Assembly (NCBI GenBank): GCA_016285615.1
Contig: JAEERB010000131.1
Location: 1 to 6,429 of the forward strand
Direction of reading: 5' to 3'
DNA length: 6,429 bases
Source: Bacteroidales bacterium
GTDB taxonomy: Bacteria; Bacteroidota; Bacteroidia; Bacteroidales; WCHB1-69
The position numbers were made by a program, and so were the translations under genes. The notes beneath the pieces were generated by a model. The model ran no database searches. It was not told the DNA's origin and worked only from the letters and a program-made list of their open reading frames with translations. Shown here one piece after another: positions 1-5,910 of this stretch (position 1 is the first letter of the stretch; every line of letters begins with the position of its first letter).

Positions 1-131
1 ACAAGTCAGACAAGATGATGCTCCGTCGTACCTATGGCTTTATCTACCTGAAAGACATGAACTACGAAGAATTCAAGAATGAGATGGTTCATGTGAAGAG
101 ATTGCTTGAGGTGAAGATGGCGCTGCAGTAA
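1..131 (+). CDS. 3' end of an unidentified protein (partial, start outside window)
   Basis: An open frame enters from the left edge, with whole codons from base 3, and ends at TAA 129-131. It gives 42 C-terminal residues containing the stretch RRTYGFIYLKDMNYEEF and ending in EVKMALQ. The tail is rich in Lys, Glu and Met and looks like an aromatic strand followed by an amphipathic helix. It has no membrane segment and no motif I recognise, so I give no function. The strong terminator about 36 nt after the stop supports this being a real gene end. Too little is visible to judge truncation or family. Confidence 0.65.
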   Translation, partial: KSDKMMLRRTYGFIYLKDMNYEEFKNEMVHVKRLLEVKMALQ

Positions 132-166
132 TCATGAAAATTTGAAAATTCATTCAGCTTGTTCGT

Positions 167-205
167 GGGTGGCCAAAAAGTAGTATTTTTGGTCACCCTT
201 TTTTT
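167..205 (+). terminator. Rho-independent terminator after the first gene
   Basis: The arms GGGTGGCCAAAAA (167-179) and TTTTTGGTCACCC (186-198) form a 13-bp stem with a single G-U wobble and a 6-nt loop (180-185). Seven T residues follow (199-205). This is a textbook intrinsic terminator on the plus strand, 35 nt after the stop at 131. It separates the upstream gene from the rhodanese gene, so the latter should have its own promoter. Confidence 0.9.
184..191 (+). promoter_or_regulatory. Candidate -7 promoter element for the rhodanese gene
   Basis: TATTTTTG matches the Bacteroidetes -7 consensus TAnnTTTG. A partial -33 element, CTTG at 158-161, lies 22 nt upstream, slightly more than the usual spacing. 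Transcription would start near 197-199 and leave a leader of about 30 nt before the ATG at 229. The motif lies inside the terminator hairpin (loop and right arm), so the match may be chance in a T-rich arm. It is the only TAnnTTTG I found between the first gene and the rhodanese gene. Confidence 0.3.
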
Positions 206-228
206 GTAATAATCTAAATGATAAAAAG

Positions 229-600
229 ATGAAAAGAGTTCTTCTGCTGATAACCATGCTGTTCGTTCTGGTTTTTGGAGCTTTTGCTCAGTCATACCAG
301 TCGATGAACAATGATGATATTGCCAAGATATTATCAAAGAAGAAAGTGCAGGTGGTGGATGTTCGTACGTCGCAGGAATACAATTCCGGCCATCTGCCGC
401 ATGCCAGAAACATAGACGTCAATCAACCTGATTTTGAGACTCGTATTATGGTGTTGAATAAAAAACGCCCCGTGGTGGTCTACTGCCGTTCAGGGCGCCG
501 CAGCAAAAAAGCTGCCCAGGTGATGGCAGCCAAAGGTTATCAGGTTTACGAGATGGACAAAGGCTATGTAAATTGGCCTGGTGAAAAGGTTATGCCATAA
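229..600 (+). CDS. Secreted single-domain rhodanese-like protein
   Basis: This 123-residue protein has a type I signal peptide (residues 1-20: basic MKR, hydrophobic core, Ala-Phe-Ala before the cut). Residue 21 is Gln, as often seen at +1 in Bacteroidetes secreted proteins, where it is cyclised to pyroglutamate. The mature part is one rhodanese domain. VVDVR at 42-46 is the CH2A-like Asp-Val-Arg, GHLPHARN lies at 54-61, and the catalytic loop CRSGRRS at 86-92 has the sulfur-carrying Cys86. The end motif is GYVNWPGE. It should carry a persulfide in the periplasm; the sulfur donor and acceptor are unknown. A thiosulfate sulfurtransferase or a reductase-type detoxifying role are both possible. 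It is flanked by terminators and so appears monocistronic. The start is fixed by the signal peptide; no Shine-Dalgarno is present. Translation ends at three in-frame stops in a row (TAA TAA TAG, 598-606). Confidence 0.93.
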   Translation: MKRVLLLITMLFVLVFGAFAQSYQSMNNDDIAKILSKKKVQVVDVRTSQEYNSGHLPHARNIDVNQPDFETRIMVLNKKRPVVVYCRSGRRSKKAAQVMAAKGYQVYEMDKGYVNWPGEKVMP

Positions 601-650
601 TAATAGAGGCGCATAATCATATTTCACCATTACGATTACAAAACATTGTT

Positions 651-678
651 GTAGAGGCGTTTCATGAAATGTCTCTAC
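651..678. repeat. 28-bp palindromic intergenic element
   Basis: The arms GTAGAGGCGTTTCA (651-664) and TGAAATGTCTCTAC (665-678) pair along their full 14 bp, counting two G-U wobbles. In practice this is a 12-bp stem with a CATG tetraloop. An 8-base half copy, TAGAGGCG, also occurs at 604-611. The form (GTAGAG at one end, CTCTAC at the other) resembles dispersed palindromic intergenic repeats known in several bacterial groups. Membership in such a family is inference from form and needs a genome search. The right arm contains the reverse complement of the permease stop codon. Confidence 0.7.
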
Positions 679-687
679 TGTTTTTTT
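651..687 (+). terminator. Intrinsic terminator after the rhodanese gene
   Basis: The palindrome at 651-678 is followed, after TG, by seven T residues (681-687), giving a hairpin plus T tract on the plus strand 51 nt after the rhodanese stop. Read on the minus strand the hairpin is followed by a less T-rich stretch, so it should work mainly for the plus-strand transcript. It may act weakly for the converging permease transcript too. The T tract is at the same time codons for the Lys-Lys at the permease C-terminus. Confidence 0.75.
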
Positions 688-1682
688 AGTAGCAGGAAAA
701 TGAAGTACGGGGCCCCTGCAATGGCGGTGATGCTGCCCACGGGCAACTCTGCAGGGATGGCTATGGTGCGTGCCAACGTGTCGGCAATCAGCAGAAAAAG
801 GGCTCCCAGCAGTAGCGAGTAGCTGAATACACGACGGTTGTCGCTGCCGACCATCAGGCGCACGGCATGCGGAATGATGAGCCCAATAAAGCCGATAACA
901 CCGCAGATGGCCACCACTACGGCAATGAGCAATGATGAGGTGATGAGGGTGATGTAAGTCACCGCTTTCACATTGACGCCTAACGTTTGCGCCGTGTCGG
1001 TTCCTAATTGCATGATGTTGAGGTCTTTGGCATAATAGAGCAGCACGATGGCGATGACAATCAGGAAGGGCAACAGGAAGAGGATGTCGTTCCATGTGGT
1101 GCCTGCGCAACTGCCCATGGTCCAGAAGATTATCTTGTGCATCTCCTTTTGGTTGACTACCATCAGCAGGGTGATGACGGCCGAGATAAGGAAATTGATT
1201 GCAATGCCGGTGAGCAGCAGCGTGTGAGTGGTTTTTTGCCGACTGAGTCGCGCGATGCCCATAATGACAAGCAGGGTTAGCAGTGCGGTGACGAGTGCTG
1301 GCAGTGTTATGCCGAACAGGAACGCGTCCCAGCCGAGGATGAAGGCGGTGGCGGCACCGAGCGAGGCTCCCGAGGAGATGCCTAAGATGTAAGGGTCGCA
1401 GATGGGATTGCGGAAGATGGATTGGAATACGGCACCGCAGATGGCCAACGCCGCGCCCGCCGTCAGTGACATGAGGATACGTGGCAGCCGCAATTCCCAG
1501 ATGGTAACCACTTCGGTGTGCGCAAGTCCCGAAGCATCAGCTAGTCCGAGTTGGCTTATAATGATTTTGATGATGTTGGGGAACGGAATCTTGACCACTC
1601 CGATAGACGCCGCAATAAGAATGCTTGCCACAATGACAACTATGGAAAGTAAAGGAAATAGAAGTCGGGTGGCTTTTCTCAT
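675..1682 (-). CDS. FecCD/BtuC-family ABC transporter permease (iron-siderophore, heme or cobalamin type)
   Basis: This 335-residue polytopic membrane protein is full length for the family. Family signatures run in order: ELRLPR at 63-68, the stretch 87-106 (Gln87-Ser, RNP, DPYILG, SSGA), FIGLIIPHAVR at 265-275, and AELPVGSITAIAGAPYF at 311-327. Members dimerise in the inner membrane and pair with a FecE/BtuD ATPase and a periplasmic binding protein. They import Fe-siderophores, heme or vitamin B12, and sequence alone does not say which. No partner gene is visible: the next gene downstream is convergent (rhodanese) and the upstream gene is divergent (ricT), so it should be transcribed alone. 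Met1 is followed by a basic RK and a first hydrophobic segment at about 8-30, which supports this start. The TAG stop (complement of 675-677) lies inside the palindrome at 651-678. Confidence 0.95.
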   Translation of the reverse strand: MRKATRLLFPLLSIVVIVASILIAASIGVVKIPFPNIIKIIISQLGLADASGLAHTEVVTIWELRLPRILMSLTAGAALAICGAVFQSIFRNPICDPYILGISSGASLGAATAFILGWDAFLFGITLPALVTALLTLLVIMGIARLSRQKTTHTLLLTGIAINFLISAVITLLMVVNQKEMHKIIFWTMGSCAGTTWNDILFLLPFLIVIAIVLLYYAKDLNIMQLGTDTAQTLGVNVKAVTYITLITSSLLIAVVVAICGVIGFIGLIIPHAVRLMVGSDNRRVFSYSLLLGALFLLIADTLARTIAIPAELPVGSITAIAGAPYFIFLLLKKQ

Positions 1683-1704
1683 GCTAAGGTGCTTTTTAGT
1701 GCTG

Positions 1705-1712
1705 CAAAATTA
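1705..1712 (-). promoter_or_regulatory. Candidate -7 promoter element for the permease
   Basis: Read on the minus strand this is TAATTTTG, a full match to TAnnTTTG, 22 bp upstream of the permease ATG. Transcription would begin near 1698-1700, leaving a leader of only about 16 nt. I see no good TTTG -33 element at the expected distance. Short leaders without a Shine-Dalgarno are common in this phylum. No Fur-box-like palindrome or cobalamin riboswitch core was recognised, and the predicted leader is too short for a riboswitch. Confidence 0.4.
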
Positions 1713-1768
1713 CATTTTTTTACTCATTTTATTCCATCTGTGCACTCGTCTATTTCAAATTTTTGATG

Positions 1769-1776
1769 TACCTTTG
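1769..1776 (+). promoter_or_regulatory. Candidate -7 promoter element for the ricT-gldH-pbp operon
   Basis: TACCTTTG followed by C is a full match to the Bacteroidetes -7 consensus, 73 bp upstream of the ricT ATG. Transcription would start near 1783 and produce a leader of about 67 nt. No clear TTTG -33 box lies 19-21 nt upstream. It sits back to back with the permease -7 element, about 57 bp away, so the two units share a short divergent control region. Confidence 0.5.
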
Positions 1777-1803
1777 CATTTTGGTAAAGAAAAAAAAGTT
1801 TAA

Positions 1804-1838
1804 TAGTTATTTATTATAACTAACTTTAAATAAGTTAT
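1804..1838 (+). other. AT-rich inverted repeats in the ricT leader
   Basis: TAGTTAT (1804-1810) and ATAACTA (1816-1822) form a perfect 7-bp stem with a 5-nt loop. A second arm, AGTTAT at 1833-1838, could pair with the same central ATAACT (1816-1821). TAACTT (1821-1826) with AAGTTA (1832-1837) is a further 6-bp option. The pairings exclude each other. All stems are almost entirely A-T, hence weak, and no T tract follows. They could be operator half-sites, a minor RNA structure, or chance in AT-rich DNA. The segment ends about 12 nt before the start codon. Confidence 0.3.
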
Positions 1839-1849
1839 ATAGAAGAAGA

Positions 1850-3070
1850 ATGGAAAAAGAAGAAGAAAAGGAAAAGAAAAAACAATTCAAGGAAATAGAT
1901 AAAGACCCAACCCAAATTGAAAACCTCGACCAATACCTCGACATGGATATCCGTGCCGGAATGAGTCCCGAGGCTGAAAAGATATCGCAGAATCCGTTCC
2001 TTACACGCGGCATGTCAGACCTGCCCGACAAAAACGAAGTAAATTGCTCTAATTATCAACAATCGTGTTGTAAATTAAGCAGTTACGATTGGATTTCACA
2101 AATGGATATCTCTATCGAATATTTGGAATTTCCTATCGCTGAGGTGCGTTTTAAGAATAATCACAAGGATTTCTACCTCATTCCCGAAGGATTGGTGCTG
2201 AAAGTGGGTGATATTGTGGCCGTTGAGTCTTCGCCAGGACATGATATCGGCATCGTTTCGATGCTGGGATTGTCGGTGAAAAACCAGATGAAGCACAAAA
2301 GAGCTAAGATTGAGGATATTACCAAGAAAATCTACCGCACCGCCAAGGCTTCCGACATTGAAAAATGGGTGGAGATTGTGAAGAAGGAGCAAAAAACCAT
2401 GCTCGACTCGCGCTACATTGCCTGGGATTTGAACTTGAAGATGAAGGTGAATGACGTTGAATATCAGGGAGATGGAACAAAAGCTATCTTCTATTACTCA
2501 GCCGAAGACCGTGTCGATTTCCGCGAGTTGATTAAGATTTTGGCCGAGCAGTTTAAGATTCGTATTGAGATGCGCCAGATTGGTGTGCGTCAAGAGGCAG
2601 GGCGGTTAGGCGGCATCGGCACTTGCGGTCGCGAGTTGTGCTGCTCTTCCTGGTTGACTAACTTCCAGTCGGTATCCACATCTGCCGCCCGTACTCAGCA
2701 ACTGTCGCTCAACCCCCAGAAACTGGCCGGCCAGTGCGGCAAACTGAAATGCTGCCTCAACTTCGAGCAGTCGACCTATGTTGAGTTGATGAAAGACTTC
2801 CCACAACCTAATGTCCATCTGAAAACCAAGCAGGGCAAGGGTTTCTTCAATAAACTCGACATTTTCAAACGTATCGTGTGGTATTCTTACGCCAACGACA
2901 GCTCCACCATCTTTGCCATTCCGCTTGACAAAGTGAAGGAAATTATTGAGATGAACAATAATGGCAAATATCCCGAAACACTGGAAGAGTTTGCCATCGT
3001 TAACCAAAAGAAAGTGGATGAGGGCATCAGCTATAGTTTGGATGAACTGAAAAATATTGAAGACAAATAA
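1850..3070 (+). CDS. ricT: PSP1-domain regulatory protein RicT (YaaT homolog)
   Basis: This 406-residue cytoplasmic protein has a PSP1/YaaT core from about residue 93 (IAEVRFKN-type strand, GDIVAVES at 120-127, GIVSMLG). The core carries the family's Cys signatures: GTCGRELCC at 257-265 and CGKLKCCLNFE at 296-306. In Bacillus subtilis, YaaT (RicT) joins RicA and RicF in an Fe-S-containing complex that modulates RNase Y-dependent mRNA processing and other developmental steps. Whether that holds here is unknown. The N-terminus is a highly charged tract (Lys/Glu, 1-18) encoded by a nearly pure purine stretch. It is followed by a linker with an extra cluster, Cys66, Cys73 and Cys74. C-terminal residues after about 340 extend beyond the core. 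At 406 residues it is much longer than the Bacillus protein (about 275), as usual in Bacteroidetes. It is the first gene of the operon, 17 nt before gldH. Confidence 0.92.
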   Translation: MEKEEEKEKKKQFKEIDKDPTQIENLDQYLDMDIRAGMSPEAEKISQNPFLTRGMSDLPDKNEVNCSNYQQSCCKLSSYDWISQMDISIEYLEFPIAEVRFKNNHKDFYLIPEGLVLKVGDIVAVESSPGHDIGIVSMLGLSVKNQMKHKRAKIEDITKKIYRTAKASDIEKWVEIVKKEQKTMLDSRYIAWDLNLKMKVNDVEYQGDGTKAIFYYSAEDRVDFRELIKILAEQFKIRIEMRQIGVRQEAGRLGGIGTCGRELCCSSWLTNFQSVSTSAARTQQLSLNPQKLAGQCGKLKCCLNFEQSTYVELMKDFPQPNVHLKTKQGKGFFNKLDIFKRIVWYSYANDSSTIFAIPLDKVKEIIEMNNNGKYPETLEEFAIVNQKKVDEGISYSLDELKNIEDK

Positions 3071-3087
3071 TTGATTGTTAAGATAAT

Positions 3088-3570
3088 ATGAAAAACAAGG
3101 TAGTCGTTCCGTTACTTGCTCTCTTTTTGCTGTTGGTTGTCTCGTGTCAGCGCGATGTGTTCTATGAGAAGATGGACACCTTAAAAGGGGAGGTTTGGAA
3201 TATGAATACCCAATTGGAGTATGAGTTCGAGATTACCGACTCGCTGGCCTATTACGACTTCTATATCAATGTGGGCAACACGGTCGATTTCGAGACACAG
3301 AATTTCTACCTGTTTATGGACACTGAATTTCCCAATGGCTACAAGGCCCAGGATACGTTGGGTTGCATCTTGAGCGACCCTTATGGTCATTGGACAGGCA
3401 AGGGAGTGGGGCGCGTGAAGGAGAATCGTTTTCTTTTCAAGCCTAATGTGCGCTTCCCGCAGAAGGGTGTCTATAAGTTTACCGTGGTTCAGGCCATGCG
3501 CGCAGAGCAGGTGAAGGGGATTGCCTATTTCGGTATTACGCTTCTCAATCATCAGGAAAATAAAAAGTAA
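3088..3570 (+). CDS. gldH: GldH-family lipoprotein
   Basis: This 160-residue protein has a lipoprotein signal peptide: MKNK, a hydrophobic core at 5-18, and lipobox VVSC with acylated Cys20. The mature domain matches GldH. Recognisable parts are DTLGCILSDPYGHWTGKG at 89-106, RFLFKPNVRFPQKGVY at 114-129 and the conserved QAMR at 135-138 before a closing strand (GIAYFGI). In Flavobacterium johnsoniae GldH is needed for gliding motility, but homologs are kept in non-gliding Bacteroidales, where their job is not settled. Its place between ricT and a peptidoglycan synthase suggests an envelope role. The gap to ricT is 17 nt and to the PBP gene 32 nt, consistent with one transcript. Residues after Cys20 (QRDV) include one acidic residue but are not a clear surface-export signal, so the membrane leaflet is undetermined. 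Confidence 0.9.
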   Translation: MKNKVVVPLLALFLLLVVSCQRDVFYEKMDTLKGEVWNMNTQLEYEFEITDSLAYYDFYINVGNTVDFETQNFYLFMDTEFPNGYKAQDTLGCILSDPYGHWTGKGVGRVKENRFLFKPNVRFPQKGVYKFTVVQAMRAEQVKGIAYFGITLLNHQENKK

Positions 3571-3602
3571 AGAGTATCGTTTGTTAGCAAAATATATCCG
3601 CA

Positions 3603-5900
3603 ATGTATAATACGAATGATCCTAAGCCTCAAAAAAGCAGGAAATCAAAGGCTCCTCGCTCAAAATTGATTAAGCCGTTCTGGATTTTATATACAGTGGG
3701 CGTTTTGAGTGTTGTGGCCATCTTCTTTATGATTTCGCAAGGTTGGTTGGGTTTTATGCCTTCATTTTTGGAATTGGAAAATCCCAAAACCAATCTGGCC
3801 TCGGAGGTCTATTCGTATGACGGCGAATTGCTAGGCAAGTATTATCTTGAAAACCGCTCCAATTGCCATTTTTCCGACTTGCCCGATAATCTAACCCAAG
3901 CCTTGGTGGCTACCGAGGATGCTCGTTTTTACAAGCATTCGGGCGTGGATGTGCGCGCGCTGATGCGTGTGATTACGGGCGTAGTCACTTTCAACAAGAA
4001 GGGTGGTGGTAGTACGGTTACTCAACAGCTGGCCAAAAACCTTTTTCCCCGCGATCCCAATTCCAACAAGCTGAAGTTGGTGTTGACCAAACTGAAAGAG
4101 TGGGTGGTGGCAGCCAAGTTGGAACGCGAGTATTCGAAGAATGAGATTATTGCCATGTACTTCAATACGGTCGATTTTGGCAGCAACTCAATGGGTATCC
4201 GGTCGGCAGCCAATACCTACTTTGCCAAGGAACCTAAGGATCTGACGGTACAGGAGTCGGCAATGTTGGTGGGCATGCTGAAAGCCTCCACCAAGTATAG
4301 TCCGCGCCGCAATCCCGAAGCCGCACTTCAACGACGCAATACGGTGCTGAACCAGATGGAGAAGTACAAGTATCTGACTGAAAAAGCATGTGATTCTATC
4401 AAGGCCATTCCGATTGATATTTCCAACTTTAAAATGCAAACTCACACGGTAGGTAAAGCAACCTATTTTAGAGAGTATTTGCGCCAGTATTTGAAGGAGT
4501 GGTGCCGCCAGAATCCCAAAGATGACGGTACGTTTTATGATATTTATGTGGATGGGTTGAAGATTTACACCACCATCGACTCTCGGATGCAGCAGTATGC
4601 CGAAGATGCTGTGAAAGAGCATGTTTGCCAGTATCTGCAGCCGCTCTTCTTCGACCATTGGAAAGGATGGAAGAATGCGCCCTTCTATAAAATCAGTCAG
4701 GAGGAGATTGACCGAATCATGAAAGCCGCTGTAAGGCGATCTGACCGTTATATGAAGATGAAGTCGAGCGGTGCTACGGAGGCTGAGATTATGAAGGCCT
4801 TCAACACGCCGATAAGGATGAAGGTGTTCACCTACAACGGCAAACGCGACACACTGCTTACGCCCATGGATTCTATTCGTTACATGAAGTCTTTCCTGCA
4901 GTGTGGTATGATGGCGATGGATGTGAATACAGGCTTTGTGAAGGCCTACGTGGGCGGTCCCAACTACGAGATGTTCCAGTTCGACCATGTGAAGTTGTCG
5001 AGGCGTCAAGTGGGCTCCACTTTCAAGCCATACGTTTATACTGTGGCAATGCAGCATGGCGAGTTTACGCCCTGCACGATGGTGCCCAATGTGCCGGTGA
5101 CTTTCCATTTGCCCGAAGGAACCACATGGACACCTAAGAACTCAAGCCACTACAAAGAAGGGCAGATGCTGCCGTTGCGAGAGGCTTTGGCGCAGTCGCT
5201 TAACCATGTGTCGGCTTACCTGATGAAAATCTATGGCCCAGAGGAAGTTATCCGGCTGGTGCGTGCCATGGGCATGACCTCCGACATCCCCGCCGTTCCA
5301 TCTATTTGTCTGGGTGCGTGCGAGTTGTCGCTGTATGAGCAGGTCGGAGCCATCAACTGCTTCCCCAATCAAGGGGTGTATGTTGAGCCGACGTTCATCA
5401 CCAAGATTTGCGACAAGCAGGGTAATGTTATTCATTCGTTCATACCCAAGACCAACGAAGCTATCGACCAGATTACGGCCTTCAAGACTGTTCGGTTGAT
5501 GCAGGGCGTAGTGGATTATGGTACTGGCCAACGTCTGCGTCGTGCACCTTACAATATGGATTTCCCCTTGGCAGGAAAGACGGGAACCACTGACAATCAG
5601 TCGGATGCATGGTTTGTGGGTTATACGCCCATGCTGACCTGTGGTGTGTGGGTTGGTTGCGAGGATCGCGCCGCACACTTCCGGACAATCACCTATGGTC
5701 AAGGTGCGCGAGCCGCATTGCCTGTGTTTGCACTCTTTATGAGCAAGTGCTATGCTGATCCGGAACTTCCTTACTATAAGGCTGTTCATAATCCGGAAAA
5801 ATATCCAGGTATGGAGTTCCCCATTCCGAAAGCTTATACCGGCGATCCGTCAGGCTGTAATGAGGAAAAGAAAACTCGCGAAAGACCCGATTTTGATTAA
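3603..5900 (+). CDS. Class A penicillin-binding protein, PBP1A-type (peptidoglycan glycosyltransferase/transpeptidase)
   Basis: This 765-residue bifunctional enzyme polymerises lipid II into glycan strands and cross-links the peptides in the periplasm. A basic cytoplasmic tail (1-24) precedes one transmembrane anchor (about 26-46). The GT51 domain follows, with EDARFYKHSGVD at 105-116 (catalytic Glu105), GGSTVTQQLAKNLF at 135-148, and LEREYSKNEII at 173-183 before the FNTVDFG motif. The transpeptidase has all three active-site motifs: SxxK as S472-T-F-K475, SxN as S532-L-N534, and KTG at 659-661 (KTGTT). A segment at about 340-430 between the domains (including NTPIRMKVF and TPMDSIRY) is the kind of linker seen in Bacteroidetes homologs. 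It ends at a polar tail with no extra C-terminal domain. It is the last gene of the operon. All catalytic residues are present, so it should be active. Confidence 0.96.
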   Translation: MYNTNDPKPQKSRKSKAPRSKLIKPFWILYTVGVLSVVAIFFMISQGWLGFMPSFLELENPKTNLASEVYSYDGELLGKYYLENRSNCHFSDLPDNLTQALVATEDARFYKHSGVDVRALMRVITGVVTFNKKGGGSTVTQQLAKNLFPRDPNSNKLKLVLTKLKEWVVAAKLEREYSKNEIIAMYFNTVDFGSNSMGIRSAANTYFAKEPKDLTVQESAMLVGMLKASTKYSPRRNPEAALQRRNTVLNQMEKYKYLTEKACDSIKAIPIDISNFKMQTHTVGKATYFREYLRQYLKEWCRQNPKDDGTFYDIYVDGLKIYTTIDSRMQQYAEDAVKEHVCQYLQPLFFDHWKGWKNAPFYKISQEEIDRIMKAAVRRSDRYMKMKSSGATEAEIMKAFNTPIRMKVFTYNGKRDTLLTPMDSIRYMKSFLQCGMMAMDVNTGFVKAYVGGPNYEMFQFDHVKLSRRQVGSTFKPYVYTVAMQHGEFTPCTMVPNVPVTFHLPEGTTWTPKNSSHYKEGQMLPLREALAQSLNHVSAYLMKIYGPEEVIRLVRAMGMTSDIPAVPSICLGACELSLYEQVGAINCFPNQGVYVEPTFITKICDKQGNVIHSFIPKTNEAIDQITAFKTVRLMQGVVDYGTGQRLRRAPYNMDFPLAGKTGTTDNQSDAWFVGYTPMLTCGVWVGCEDRAAHFRTITYGQGARAALPVFALFMSKCYADPELPYYKAVHNPEKYPGMEFPIPKAYTGDPSGCNEEKKTRERPDFD

Positions 5901-5910
5901 GTTGTTGCCG

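Noticed and set aside
490..1110. A 206-codon open frame on the minus strand spanning the end of the rhodanese gene and part of the permease gene
   Set aside because: It overlaps two well-supported genes in another frame, is rich in His, Arg and Cys as antisense or shifted frames often are, and shows no family motif.
1402..1803. A 133-codon plus-strand open frame overlapping the permease and the divergent promoter region
   Set aside because: It is antisense to a permease with complete family motifs, and its tail runs through both candidate promoter elements.
1683..1849. A Fur box or a cobalamin riboswitch controlling the permease
   Set aside because: I found no GATAATGATAATCATTATC-like palindrome and no conserved B12-box core. 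The predicted permease leader is only about 16 nt.
1841..1880. The purine-rich tract at the ricT start as a Shine-Dalgarno or a regulatory repeat
   Set aside because: It is explained by a Lys/Glu-rich N-terminus. AGAAGAAG before the ATG lacks a GGAGG core, and Bacteroidetes starts do not usually need one.
3145..3159. A surface-export signal after the GldH lipid-anchored Cys (QRDV)
   Set aside because: Only one acidic residue follows the Cys closely, so it does not clearly match the described Bacteroidetes lipoprotein export signals.
4188..5108. A 306-codon open frame on the minus strand inside the PBP gene
   Set aside because: It lies wholly within a PBP whose catalytic motifs are all intact. 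Its His/Leu-rich composition fits an antisense shadow.
5142..5789. A 215-codon open frame on the minus strand over the transpeptidase end of the PBP gene
   Set aside because: It is fully antisense to the conserved SxN and KTG regions and has no recognisable domain or promoter.
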